64,000 bases of DNA. Origin: an uncultured Bacteroidales bacterium (GTDB lineage Bacteria > Bacteroidota > Bacteroidia > Bacteroidales > UBA932). How positions within the stretch are numbered: the stretch's first letter is position 1; each line of letters starts with the position of its first letter. The position numbers and the translations under genes were made by a program. The notes beneath the pieces are model-generated. The model saw only the letters and a program-made list of their open reading frames with translations. It was not told the origin of the DNA and did not search any database. Below are positions 53,685-62,420 of the stretch, piece by piece. The DNA lies in contig CALURT010000006.1 of the NCBI GenBank assembly GCA_944323245.1, positions 47,222 through 111,221 of the forward strand. The letters are read 5' to 3'.

Positions 53685-56495
53685 ATGAAAATACTTACAT
53701 TTGCCAAATCAGTGTTTATGGCACTGATTGTATTTCTTATTGCGGCGGGGGTGCCGGCAGGGGCTGCGGAGAAGAAGGACAGTCTGGCGAACGTGCACGG
53801 TATCCTGAAACGCCCGCAGCCGAAGTTCCAGACTGCGGGGTTCGACAATGTCTATTTCCAGAAAGCCACGGCGATGCTCGTGCAGGAAAAGTCGGGGAAA
53901 TTAGACACCTCATACGTGGTCTGCAACGACGACACTTTTTCGTTCACGGACCTTCGACCGGGGAAGGTCTACCTTAAGATCTCGCACCTGTCATACAATA
54001 CTGAAGAGGGTATATACGACCTCGTAGCGGGCGACAATGTGATATATTTCACGCTGAAGGAAAAGGTGAGGGAGATAGAGGAGTCGAAAGTGACGGCGGA
54101 AGTCCCTCTGATGCGCATCCTGCAGGACACGACGATATATTATGCAGCGGCTGTCCCGACGAATGAATGGGACTCTGCGTTGGAGATCATCCGGCAGCTT
54201 CCGGGCTTCGAGGTGTCTGGAGAGACGATAACGGTCAACGGGGAACGTGTTGCGAGAACCTACGTCAACGGGGTGCAGATCTTCGGGAACAATCCCGTGA
54301 CGGCGTTCGGGGCGTTGTATGCTGACGAGGTGACCCAGGTGCGGGTGTATGACCAGCAGACAGCTGAGGCCCGCCACAAAGGTGTGAAGGTCAGCCGGAA
54401 GGAGCGTGTATTGGACATCAAGACCAAGGACCCGATACTGTCGCTTGCGAGCATACTGCTGTCAGCCAGTGCCGGAGCAGATGAGGCGAAGGACCGGGAC
54501 GGGAAAATCCAGCCGAGATACGACGGGTACGCCAAGCTGGATTTTTATTCCGAGATGCTGACCATGTCGGCAAAAGCCGATATGAACAATTCAATGAATG
54601 GAAACCGCATGAATATAGGAGGTACGGGAGGAATCAATTCCGTCGGGGAATTTGATTTACAGCCCTCCTTCTCTTCATACGATGAGTTTGCCGGAGCTAA
54701 AATTAATTTTGACAAATACTGGAAAGACAGGGAATATGGCAACAATGTAGGAATAATGTATAGGTTGGACAGGCAATACAGCCGCAGCATCACCGAATCG
54801 CTCACGGAGTATTTTCCGGGGGACGGCATCCCGTACATGTCCTACGAGGACTCCCTGTCCAATTCTTCCACCTCGATCAGCCATAATTTCCTGGCATCAT
54901 TGGATCTGAAAGACACGAAAATAGAGGATATAAGCATCTCCGTAAGTGGAGCAATCTCCGAGTCCAGGAACAGATCCTTGTCCTCCACGCTGAACCGGAC
55001 GGAAGGTGAGGCAGACAGGAGCCAGTTTCAGGACACCGGCTCCGACGGGAGGAACTATGAAATAGAGACGTATATCCAATGGTCCAAAACGGACAACAGC
55101 AAGTTCATACCGTCCGTATCCCTTCATGCGACGATGTATTCGAACAACAGCCTCTCATGGGACACGGACACCCTCGCCTCATCGTTCACGAGAAGACAGC
55201 TCCAGACGGACGGCATAGGGAAGGGCTTCATGGCGTACGCTCAGGCCTCGGTGCAGAGCTATCTTGTGAACAACGACAGGATGTCCCTGTCGGGCACCAT
55301 AGGATACACCTTCCATTACGACAAGACCAGACGCCGCCAGATGACATACGACTTTCTGGACAATCCGGCGGATCCCGCCCTTTACATGGCCAGTTCCTAC
55401 GACTACGACTGGAACATGATGACGAACGACGTGGCCCTCGGGTTGACGATGGACCTGCGCAAGGTGTCGATGAATCTCGGAGTCAAGGGCGGCAGGGTAA
55501 CACAGACAGACGACGAGAGGTTTCCGGAAGCGGTCAGCTACGACAGGGGCTACACGAAGGTGGAGCCTGCATTCGGGATCCGTTACGGGATGCACAATTT
55601 TTCCATATCGTGCAGTGCGACCCAGCCGTCGTTGCAGCAGACGAGGGAGAGGATAGACGACAGCAACCCGATGGTGTTGACAGCTGGTAATCCGGACCTG
55701 AAGCAGGTGTATTCTACGGAAGCGAAATTTAGCGGAATGATATACAGGAACATGAAGACCGGGCTGACGCTGATGTACAAAGCAGGGGCGACATATGTTG
55801 CGAACAGCATCGTCTCGCGGAGCAGGTACTTCACGCAGGATACACATATCGAAGACTACGGAGGGTATGACGTCAAGGCCGGATCGATGCTCTACACCTA
55901 TGCCAACACGGGAGAGGGAGTATGGAGGGCGAATGCGAGCCTGCCGTTCTCGACGATGTTCCGGAAAGCGAAGCTGACAATGCATGTCGCTCCGGAGGGC
56001 TACTTCGAGACGGCTCCGCAGTATGTCGGGGAGAGCCTTTCTACGATGGTCACGGCAAGAGCCGGTATAACGGGGAGAGTGCAGTGGCGTCCGGGAGGAT
56101 TTTCCTTCACTATGAGACCGCGGATATACTGGTTCAATTCGGACAACACGTCAAGCCAGCACATCACGTCGGGGTGGCAGATCGGGGGAGGGCTGTATGC
56201 GACCTATAAGTTCCCGTTCGGAATGTATGTCCATGCTGTTGCCGAAGACTCGTATTTCAAGTACCTGTCGGGAGCGGGTACGGACAACAACGTGCTCCGG
56301 CTGAAATGTTCGATATGGTGTTATTTTCTGCAGAACACGCTCAAGGTGTCGCTGTCGGCAATGGACCTTCTGAACCGGGGAAGTTCCTACACGACAGCAT
56401 CCACGAGCAACTATTTCAAGCAGGTGTGGAAGCCGACCTACGGACGTTATTACATGTTGAGCGTAGTTTATCTGTTCAGACATAAAAAAGGTTGA
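53685..56495 (+). CDS. Outer-membrane beta-barrel receptor-like protein (second paralogue)
   Basis: A 936-residue paralogue of the protein at 35560-38346. Start is ATG 53685, with a signal peptide (KSVFMALIVFLIAAGVPAGA) just after it; an upstream TTG at 53667 is less likely. The same order is seen: regulatory-like beta-sandwich (about 25-130), plug-like domain (DTTIYYAAAVP, IRQLPGFEVSGETITVNG, VNGVQIFGNNPVTAFGALYA, VRVYDQQT) and barrel ending SVVYLFRHKKG. It has G-ending codons along most of its length. Ligand unknown; no SusD gene next to it. Repeats lie on both sides. Confidence 0.9.
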   Translation: MKILTFAKSVFMALIVFLIAAGVPAGAAEKKDSLANVHGILKRPQPKFQTAGFDNVYFQKATAMLVQEKSGKLDTSYVVCNDDTFSFTDLRPGKVYLKISHLSYNTEEGIYDLVAGDNVIYFTLKEKVREIEESKVTAEVPLMRILQDTTIYYAAAVPTNEWDSALEIIRQLPGFEVSGETITVNGERVARTYVNGVQIFGNNPVTAFGALYADEVTQVRVYDQQTAEARHKGVKVSRKERVLDIKTKDPILSLASILLSASAGADEAKDRDGKIQPRYDGYAKLDFYSEMLTMSAKADMNNSMNGNRMNIGGTGGINSVGEFDLQPSFSSYDEFAGAKINFDKYWKDREYGNNVGIMYRLDRQYSRSITESLTEYFPGDGIPYMSYEDSLSNSSTSISHNFLASLDLKDTKIEDISISVSGAISESRNRSLSSTLNRTEGEADRSQFQDTGSDGRNYEIETYIQWSKTDNSKFIPSVSLHATMYSNNSLSWDTDTLASSFTRRQLQTDGIGKGFMAYAQASVQSYLVNNDRMSLSGTIGYTFHYDKTRRRQMTYDFLDNPADPALYMASSYDYDWNMMTNDVALGLTMDLRKVSMNLGVKGGRVTQTDDERFPEAVSYDRGYTKVEPAFGIRYGMHNFSISCSATQPSLQQTRERIDDSNPMVLTAGNPDLKQVYSTEAKFSGMIYRNMKTGLTLMYKAGATYVANSIVSRSRYFTQDTHIEDYGGYDVKAGSMLYTYANTGEGVWRANASLPFSTMFRKAKLTMHVAPEGYFETAPQYVGESLSTMVTARAGITGRVQWRPGGFSFTMRPRIYWFNSDNTSSQHITSGWQIGGGLYATYKFPFGMYVHAVAEDSYFKYLSGAGTDNNVLRLKCSIWCYFLQNTLKVSLSAMDLLNRGSSYTTASTSNYFKQVWKPTYGRYYMLSVVYLFRHKKG

Positions 56496-56502
56496 CAACG
56501 CA

Positions 56503-56550
56503 CTGTCATTCCGAGCGGAGGTCCGGAGGACCGGAGTCGAGGAATCTGCC
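56503..56550 (-). repeat. Dispersed repeat, inverted copy
   Basis: CTGTCATTCCGAGCGGAGG, continuing to GAGTCGAGGAATCTGCC. The first 14 bases are the reverse complement of the end of the unit at 56714-56750, so the two lie head-to-head across the gap after the second receptor-like gene. The inner part GGTCCGGAGGACC is also a short palindrome. Confidence 0.8.
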
Positions 56551-56625
56551 TTTGCTATCAGACCTCTCGACTGCCGCTCGAGGTGACAAGAAAGCATTCG
56601 GGATGAGCCGGCGTTTGAACAAAGA

Positions 56626-56689
56626 AAAGAGGAATGGAAAAGGCAGCGACTGCGTTTTCGATAGCATGAGCGGTTTTCCATTCCTCTTT
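56626..56689. terminator. 16-bp inverted repeat between convergent genes, possible bidirectional terminator
   Basis: AAAGAGGAATGGAAAA (56626-56641) is the exact reverse complement of TTTTCCATTCCTCTTT (56674-56689), with a 32-base loop. It lies midway between the end of the second receptor-like gene and the end of miaA, which converge. The stem has A- and T-rich ends on both strands, so it can stop transcription from both sides, but the loop is longer than usual for an intrinsic terminator. Confidence 0.55.
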
Positions 56690-56713
56690 CGATGAAAGGT
56701 GAGGCTGTGCAGC

Positions 56714-56750
56714 AGATCCCTCCACTCGCTACGCTCGGTCGGAATGACAG
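56714..56750 (+). repeat. Dispersed repeat, copy 3
   Basis: AGATCCCTCCACTCGCTACG, ending CGGTCGGAATGACAG, one base different from copy 1 at 38354-38390 over 37 bases. It ends 5 bases before the miaA stop codon. Confidence 0.88.
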
Positions 56751-56755
56751 GAACA

Positions 56756-57616
56756 TTACAGTTCCTTATATTTGATTTCCGGATCCCGGCCCCAGTAGGA
56801 CAATTGCTTCTTGGCATAACGCCTCGTGTTGCGCTGAATCAGCTCCACTGCCCTGTCCAAAGTGATATTCCCGTCCAAATAGTCGAAGATTTCCTTATAG
56901 CCCACCGTCTGCAAGGCCGGAAGATGGCGGTATTTCCCGAGCGAACGCACTTCGTCCACAAGACCGGCATCAATCATGTCGAGCACTCTCCTGTTGATTC
57001 TGTCATAGAGAACATCCCGGGATCTCGTAAGCAGGATTTTCTCAATCTCGAAATCCCGTTTTTTTCTGACTCCCGTCTTGAATGACGAAAACGGCCTGCC
57101 CGTCATGATGCAGACCTCAAGAGCCCTCACGACACGTTGCCCGTTGTCAATATCTATCGCATGATAACTTTCAGGGTCGAGCCGGGCCAACTCAAAACGC
57201 AGGGACTCCACCCCTTCGTTCTTCAACCGCTCCATAAGGGAAGCCCTCAGTTCCGCATCGGCTTCAGGAAAATCATCGAGACCATGGCATACGGCATCCG
57301 CATAAAAGCCCGAACCGCCTGCCATTACAAGAGTTTCATGCCCTTCCTCGAAAAGAGACTCGATCAGACTCATGGCTTCGATTTCATATTTTCCGGCCGT
57401 ATAAGGCACGGTAACCGAATGTGAATGAATGAAATAATGTCTGACAGCGGCCAATTGTTCCGGAGACGGGACGGCCGTACCTATGGTCATCTCCCTGTAA
57501 ATCTGTCTCGAATCGCACGAAATTACCGGAGAAGAATATTTCAGGGCTTCGGAAATACTGAAATCGGTCTTGCCTACGGCAGTAGGCCCCAATATCAGCA
57601 AAAGTTTCCGTTTCAT
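56756..57616 (-). CDS. miaA: tRNA dimethylallyltransferase MiaA
   Basis: A 286-residue enzyme that adds a dimethylallyl group to A37 of tRNAs reading UNN codons. Start is ATG 57616 (MKRKLLLILGPTAVGKTDFS); a TTG 15 bases upstream is less likely. P-loop GPTAVGKTD at about 9-17, ISCDSRQIYREMTIGTA, and the later DIDNGQRVVRALEV and ILLTRSRDVLYDRINRRV are family motifs. The C-terminal QLSYWGRDPEIKY is normal. It lies 36 bases after the pRiA4b ORF-3-like gene on the same strand. The diphosphate donor could come from the ispH pathway. Confidence 0.96.
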   Translation of the reverse strand: MKRKLLLILGPTAVGKTDFSISEALKYSSPVISCDSRQIYREMTIGTAVPSPEQLAAVRHYFIHSHSVTVPYTAGKYEIEAMSLIESLFEEGHETLVMAGGSGFYADAVCHGLDDFPEADAELRASLMERLKNEGVESLRFELARLDPESYHAIDIDNGQRVVRALEVCIMTGRPFSSFKTGVRKKRDFEIEKILLTRSRDVLYDRINRRVLDMIDAGLVDEVRSLGKYRHLPALQTVGYKEIFDYLDGNITLDRAVELIQRNTRRYAKKQLSYWGRDPEIKYKEL

Positions 57617-57652
57617 AACCGCCGGAGGCAATTTGCCCGGAACGGGATGGAA

Positions 57653-58198
57653 TCAAAGGTCATCATCCTCGTTCTCGTCGTAAATTTCCTCGCCCTCCCC
57701 GTCAACGGTATCGTCGTCATCTTCATCATCGTCGTCGTCCGCAGGATCGTCATCCGTCGGAATCCTTTTCTTGTCATCCGGCAAATCCTCGAATGCGACA
57801 TAACCGTTCTCGAATTCGATCGGATTCGGACCTTTGGTCTCCACAAGAAGCGGATACACGACATCCGGACGGGCCTCTGTCTCCCCTTCGCAGGTCAGAA
57901 TAATGCTTTTGCCGTTGGTCGTATCATAAAAATAAAGGAACGACGTCACTCCGGACCGGATTGTATCCCCTATCGTGACCGAGTCGATAGTACCTGCCCC
58001 GAGATCGAAGATACCGTACCTCGCCTTGACAGCCCCGTCGGCATCGAAAGCCTTGAAAAGCACCATCTGATCCTGAGGGAAATCCATGTCGGCCCTCATC
58101 TGCTTGTGAAACGAATAAAGTGTCGTACAATCCTTTACCTCATACATTCTCGCGAAACCCTTTATCCCGGGTAGGGATGCTCTATACTTCAATACCAT
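57653..58198 (-). CDS. pRiA4b ORF-3-like protein with acidic C-terminal tail
   Basis: A 181-residue protein (start ATG 58198, MVLKYRASLPGIKGFARMYE; ATG 58213 possible). The first 125 residues match the plasmid pRiA4b ORF-3 domain, also found in IS1096 passenger proteins, with YSFHKQMRADMDFPQDQMVLF and TSFLYFYDTTNGKSIIL. The last 50 residues are almost only Asp and Glu (for example DDDPADDDDDEDDDD), with no fold. No transposase is near, and the position next to miaA looks stable in Bacteroidota. The role is unknown. Confidence 0.8.
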   Translation of the reverse strand: MVLKYRASLPGIKGFARMYEVKDCTTLYSFHKQMRADMDFPQDQMVLFKAFDADGAVKARYGIFDLGAGTIDSVTIGDTIRSGVTSFLYFYDTTNGKSIILTCEGETEARPDVVYPLLVETKGPNPIEFENGYVAFEDLPDDKKRIPTDDDPADDDDDEDDDDTVDGEGEEIYDENEDDDL

Positions 58199-58260
58199 TG
58201 CGCCTCCGTTCATAACTAAGTTTTAAAAGCGGTGCTAAAGGTACAAAATATTTCGTTGCC

Positions 58261-58292
58261 GTTGCAAATTATTCTAAAAAACGCTAATTTTG
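58261..58292 (+). promoter_or_regulatory. Promoter of yigZ, placing the start site at the start codon
   Basis: TAATTTTG at 58285-58292 is an exact -7 box and GTTG at 58261-58264 gives a -33 box with a 20-base spacer. Transcription would begin at about 58297-58300, and the ATG is at 58300-58302, so the mRNA would have little or no leader. Confidence 0.6.
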
Positions 58293-58299
58293 GAAGCGT

Positions 58300-58926
58300 A
58301 TGAACGACCCGGAAACTCGAGCAGAAGACACATACAGAAGTATCTCATCTCCGTCAGAAGGATTGTACAAGGACAATGGCAGCAGATTCATCGCCCTTGC
58401 ATATCCGGTAGAAACGGAAGATGAGATAAAAAAAATAGTCTCCGGACTGAAAAAGGAATACCATGACGCCCGCCATCACTGCTACGCTTACCGTCTCGGA
58501 TACAAAGGGAACATATTCAGGGCGAACGACGACGGAGAGCCGTCTTCTTCGGCAGGCAGGCCGATTCTCGGGCAGATAGATTCGGCCGGACTCAGTGACG
58601 TGCTGATCGTGGTTGTCAGGTATTTCGGCGGTATCAAGCTCGGCATACCGGGGCTTATCAGGGCATACAGGAAGGCTGCGGCCGATGCCTTGGCCCATGC
58701 GGAAATCATCGGGAAGACTGCGTCGGTCAGATACAGGCTCTCGTTCGGGTACATGGCCATGAACGACGTCATGAAAACGCTCAAGGATATCGGCCTGACG
58801 CCGGTGAATCAGGATTTCGGGATGTCATGCACCCTTGAGACATCCGTACGGCTGACTCTTGAGGAGACGTTCATTGAACGGATGAAAAACATAGCCGTAT
58901 TGCAGGCTTTGGACCGGCCTGAATGA
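58300..58926 (+). CDS. yigZ: YigZ/IMPACT family protein
   Basis: A 208-residue protein of the IMPACT family. The N-terminal domain has SEGLYKDNGSRFIALAYPVE, DARHHCYAYRLG, the highly conserved NDDGEPSSSAGRPILGQI and VVRYFGGIKLGIPGLIRAY; the C-terminal domain is ferredoxin-like (about 138-208). The eukaryotic relative modulates Gcn2 and ribosome stress; the bacterial role is unclear. No other in-frame ATG is suitable, so the start is fixed at 58300 and the mRNA may be leaderless. Its stop lies in a 3 x 15 bp tandem repeat. Confidence 0.92.
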   Translation: MNDPETRAEDTYRSISSPSEGLYKDNGSRFIALAYPVETEDEIKKIVSGLKKEYHDARHHCYAYRLGYKGNIFRANDDGEPSSSAGRPILGQIDSAGLSDVLIVVVRYFGGIKLGIPGLIRAYRKAAADALAHAEIIGKTASVRYRLSFGYMAMNDVMKTLKDIGLTPVNQDFGMSCTLETSVRLTLEETFIERMKNIAVLQALDRPE

Positions 58927-58968
58927 CGGCAGAGACAATGACAGCAGAAACAAAGACGGCAGAGACAA
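58924..58968 (+). repeat. 3 x 15 bp tandem repeat starting at the yigZ stop codon
   Basis: Three units TGACGGCAGAGACAA (58924-58938), TGACAGCAGAAACAA (58939-58953) and AGACGGCAGAGACAA (58954-58968). The first two start with TGA, the yigZ stop and an in-frame spare; the third begins with AGA. It lies 25 bases before pyrB. Confidence 0.9.
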
Positions 58969-58993
58969 AACGGAATTAAACCCATTATTATAA

Positions 58994-59902
58994 ATGAACA
59001 GAAAAAGTCTGATTTCAATCGGGGATTTCAGCAAGGAAGAAATCCTCCACGTATTGGAAACCGCCAAGGAATTCGAGCAGAACCGCTCGCAGAAAATACT
59101 TGACGGGAAAGTTATCGCCTGCATATTCTTCGAACCGTCCACTCGGACGAGACTGAGTTTCGAGACTGCGGTCAACAGATTGGGGGCCAAGGTCATAGGC
59201 TTTTCTGACGCGACGAATACGAGTGTCAGCAAGGGCGAAACGCTGAAAGACACCATCAAGATGGTATCCAACTACGTGGACATGATCATCATGAGGCATC
59301 CGCTGGAAGGCAGTTCGAGATACGCATCCGAAGTGGCCTCCGTGCCTGTCGTAAATGCCGGAGACGGAGCCAACCAGCATCCGTCACAGACTCTGCTTGA
59401 CCTGTATTCGATACAGAAGACACAGGGTACGCTTGAAAACCTTACCATAAACATGGTCGGAGACCTCAAATACGGAAGGACAACCCATTCCCTTCTTCAG
59501 GCCATGTCCCACTTCAATCCGAGTTTCATATTCACCGCCCCTGACGAGTTGAAAATGCCGGCGGAATACAAGGATTTCCTTACGGAAAAAGGTATCGGAT
59601 TCACGGAAACGACATCATTGGAAGAACATCTCGACGACTGCGACATACTTTACATGACTCGTGTGCAGCAGGAAAGATTCACAGACCCGATGGAATACGA
59701 AAAGGTCAAGGATGTGTACAGACTCGAAGCGTCGATGCTCGGGAATGTCAAGAAAAACATGAAGATACTCCATCCTCTGCCACGTGTCGGGGAGATAGAC
59801 CAGGACGTGGACGACACTCCTTACGCATATTATTTCAAACAGGCGGAAAACGGCCTGTACGTCAGAATGGCAATCATTGCATATCTTTTGGGCTACAGAT
59901 AA
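58994..59902 (+). CDS. pyrB: Aspartate carbamoyltransferase, catalytic subunit PyrB
   Basis: A 302-residue catalytic chain, which makes carbamoyl aspartate in pyrimidine synthesis. The carbamoyl phosphate site [13 protein letters not shown] has STRTR at residues 49-53. [33 protein letters not shown], and the C-terminal [25 protein letters not shown] (cited in part: HPLPRVGEI) are family motifs. The next gene, pyrI, begins 10 bases later and encodes the regulatory chain, so a dodecameric ATCase is expected. No pyr attenuator was seen before the start. Confidence 0.97.
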   Translation: MNRKSLISIGDFSKEEILHVLETAKEFEQNRSQKILDGKVIACIFFEPSTRTRLSFETAVNRLGAKVIGFSDATNTSVSKGETLKDTIKMVSNYVDMIIMRHPLEGSSRYASEVASVPVVNAGDGANQHPSQTLLDLYSIQKTQGTLENLTINMVGDLKYGRTTHSLLQAMSHFNPSFIFTAPDELKMPAEYKDFLTEKGIGFTETTSLEEHLDDCDILYMTRVQQERFTDPMEYEKVKDVYRLEASMLGNVKKNMKILHPLPRVGEIDQDVDDTPYAYYFKQAENGLYVRMAIIAYLLGYR

Positions 59903-59912
59903 GGAAAACAAC

Positions 59913-60371
59913 ATGGAACACACTCGCAAAGAACTGATAGTAAGCGCATTGGAAAACGGGACAGTACTCGACCACATTCCAGCGGAAAATGTCTACAAGG
60001 CCCTCGACATACTCGGGCTCAAGGACATAAACAGCCAGATAACCATCGGCATAAACCTCAACAGCCGCATGTACGGCAAAAAAGGCATCATCAAGATTGC
60101 CGACAGATTCTTCAAGGACGAGGAACTCAACAAATTGGCCCTGATAGCCCCGAAAGGTACGGTAAACATTATCCGTGACTTTCATGTAGTCGAAAAGAAA
60201 AAACTGGAAATGCCTGCGGAAATCGAAGGAATCGCCCGCTGCATGAACCCGAAATGCATCACCAACCACCAGCCTGTGCCGACCAGATTCTCCGTCAGCG
60301 AAGAGAAGGGTGAAATTTCGCTTCTGTGCCATTACTGCGAAAAGAAGTCGGACATAAAAGCACTGTTTTAA
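59913..60371 (+). CDS. pyrI: Aspartate carbamoyltransferase, regulatory subunit PyrI
   Basis: A 152-residue regulatory chain. Start taken at ATG 59913 (MEHTRKELIVSALENGTVLD), since an earlier in-frame start overlaps pyrB. The allosteric nucleotide domain covers about 1-100, and the zinc domain has Cys110, Cys115, Cys139 and Cys142 (RCMNPKCITN, CHYCEKK), all present, needed to hold it to PyrB. It should bind ATP/CTP as in the enterobacterial enzyme. Confidence 0.96.
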   Translation: MEHTRKELIVSALENGTVLDHIPAENVYKALDILGLKDINSQITIGINLNSRMYGKKGIIKIADRFFKDEELNKLALIAPKGTVNIIRDFHVVEKKKLEMPAEIEGIARCMNPKCITNHQPVPTRFSVSEEKGEISLLCHYCEKKSDIKALF

Positions 60372-60413
60372 GGAAATCATTATTATATTTAACGGATTAA
60401 AAACAAATAAAAG

Positions 60414-61487
60414 ATGAAAAAGGTCCATAATTTCAACGCCGGCCCGTGCGTACTCCCGGAACAGGCGGTAAAGAATGCCATCGAGGCTCTGAAAGATTTT
60501 AGAGGGACAGGAATGCCCGTCATCAGCGTATCCCACAGATCGAAAGAGTGGAGCGCAGTAATGGACGAATGCAGGGCATTGTGGAAAGAACTGCTGCACA
60601 TTCCGGACACGCATGAAGTGATTTTCATGGGAGGCGGTGCAAGCCTTCAGTTCCTCTGCGTCCCGATGAACTTCCTTGAGACCAAGGCAGGTTATTTGGA
60701 GACAGGCGTATGGGCGAAAAAGGCATTGAAGGAAGCAAAAGGCATCGGTGAAGCGTTCGCCGTGGCCTCGTCAGCGGATTCCACATACAGTTACATCCCC
60801 AAAGACTATGTGATTCCGACAGATATAGACTATTTCCACATCACTTCGAACAACACGATTTACGGTACGGAAATCAAGGAAGACATCGACAGTCCGGTAC
60901 CTTTGATTGCCGACATGTCTTCTGACATCATGAGCAGGCCGGTGGACGTGGGCAAATATGCCGTGATTTACGGAGGTGCACAGAAAAACGTCGGCCCGGC
61001 AGGTGTGGCATTCGCCATTGTCCGCAAGGATCTTCTCGGCAAGGTATCGAGACACATTCCGTCCATGCTCGACTACAGGGTATTCATCGACGGAGGCTCC
61101 ATGTTCAACACGCCTCCGGTATTCCCGATATACGTCATGTATGAAACGCTGAAATGGCTGAAAGGCATAGGCGGAGTAGAGGAAATACACAAAATCAACA
61201 GGAAAAAGGCCGACATGCTTTATGCCGAAATCGACCGCAATCCGCTCTTCGTCGGCACCGCCGCCAAGGAAGACCGTTCCGACATGAACGTATGCTTCGT
61301 CATGGCACCGGGATATGAGGCCCTTCAGGACGAATTCTTGGAGTTTACCAAAGGCAAGGGAATGGCCGGAATCAAGGGCCACCGTTCCGTAGGAGGTTTC
61401 AGAGCCTCAATATACAATGCCTGCCCTGTTGAAAGCGTACAGGCGCTCATAGATTGCATGCAGGAATTCGAATCCCTTAAAAAATAA
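60414..61487 (+). CDS. serC: Phosphoserine aminotransferase SerC
   Basis: A 357-residue class V PLP aminotransferase that turns 3-phosphohydroxypyruvate into phosphoserine. It begins [18 protein letters not shown], with [17 protein letters not shown] and [10 protein letters not shown]. The Schiff-base lysine is Lys191 in [12 protein letters not shown]. The C-terminal [18 protein letters not shown] is family-typical. It is 5 bases before serA, the enzyme that supplies its substrate, and 42 bases after pyrI. Confidence 0.97.
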   Translation: MKKVHNFNAGPCVLPEQAVKNAIEALKDFRGTGMPVISVSHRSKEWSAVMDECRALWKELLHIPDTHEVIFMGGGASLQFLCVPMNFLETKAGYLETGVWAKKALKEAKGIGEAFAVASSADSTYSYIPKDYVIPTDIDYFHITSNNTIYGTEIKEDIDSPVPLIADMSSDIMSRPVDVGKYAVIYGGAQKNVGPAGVAFAIVRKDLLGKVSRHIPSMLDYRVFIDGGSMFNTPPVFPIYVMYETLKWLKGIGGVEEIHKINRKKADMLYAEIDRNPLFVGTAAKEDRSDMNVCFVMAPGYEALQDEFLEFTKGKGMAGIKGHRSVGGFRASIYNACPVESVQALIDCMQEFESLKK

Positions 61488-61492
61488 CGGTC

Positions 61493-62413
61493 ATGAAAGT
61501 ACTTGTAGCCACAGAAAAGCCGTTCGCTGCCGCTGCGGTAAACGGCATCAGGAAAATAGTAACGGAAGCCGGCCATGAAATCGCCATGCTCGAAAAATAT
61601 CCGTCCCCGGACAAACTCATCGAAGCGGTAGCTGACGCCGATGCGCTTATTGTCCGTTCGGACAAGGTCACTGCCGATGTGGTGGCCGCAGCAGGAAAAC
61701 TGAAAATCGTAGTCCGTGCAGGAGCCGGATATGACAATATCGACCTTGCGGCATGCTCGGCAAGAGGCATCGTGGTGATGAATACGCCGGGTCAGAATTC
61801 CAACGCCGTGGCTGAACTTGCCATCGCCATGATGATATTCATGTCCCGCAACCAGTTCACCCCGGGTACAGGCTCTGAAATCAAGGGGAAGAAGGTGGGA
61901 ATACACGCTTACGGAAACGTCGGCAGGCTCGTGGCTGAAAAGGCCATGGCCCTCGGCATGAAGGTGATGGCCTTCGACCCGTTCGTACCTGCGGATGTCA
62001 TGGAAAAGGAAGGAGTGGAACCGGCCGCATCGTTGGAGCAGATGTACGGGGAATGCAATTTCATTTCAGTCCATATACCGGCGACACCGGAGACCAAAGG
62101 CTCCATCGGATACGACCTCATTTCCGCAATGCCGGCAGGAGGCTGCGTGGTCAATACGGCCCGCAAGGAGGTCATAAACGAAGTGGAACTCGAGAAAGTC
62201 CTGTCCGACAGGCCGGATCTTAAATATATCACGGACATTGCGGCAAACAATCAGGCGGAACTGAACGAGAAATTCGGACGCAGGGTTTTCGCCACCCCTA
62301 AGAAAATGGGAGCCGAGACGGCGGAAGCGAATATCAACGCCGGACTCGCCGCCGCAAGCCAGATCGCGGACTTTTTTGCCACAGGCAACACCAAATTCCA
62401 AGTAAACAAATAG
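61493..62413 (+). CDS. serA: D-3-phosphoglycerate dehydrogenase SerA (short form)
   Basis: A 306-residue D-2-hydroxyacid dehydrogenase, first step of serine synthesis. The NAD fold has VGIHAYGNVGRLVAEKAMAL (GxGxxG-type loop, about residues 137-155), AGAGYDNIDLAACSARGI, and NTARKEVINEVEL; the catalytic Arg is in NTARKE. It lacks the C-terminal ACT domain of the long form, so serine feedback of the usual type is not expected. The catalytic His of PGDH proteins may be replaced: the C-terminal part reads FATPKKMGAETAEA, so the base is less clear than in other members. Confidence 0.93.
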   Translation: MKVLVATEKPFAAAAVNGIRKIVTEAGHEIAMLEKYPSPDKLIEAVADADALIVRSDKVTADVVAAAGKLKIVVRAGAGYDNIDLAACSARGIVVMNTPGQNSNAVAELAIAMMIFMSRNQFTPGTGSEIKGKKVGIHAYGNVGRLVAEKAMALGMKVMAFDPFVPADVMEKEGVEPAASLEQMYGECNFISVHIPATPETKGSIGYDLISAMPAGGCVVNTARKEVINEVELEKVLSDRPDLKYITDIAANNQAELNEKFGRRVFATPKKMGAETAEANINAGLAAASQIADFFATGNTKFQVNK

Positions 62414-62420
62414 AATCACC

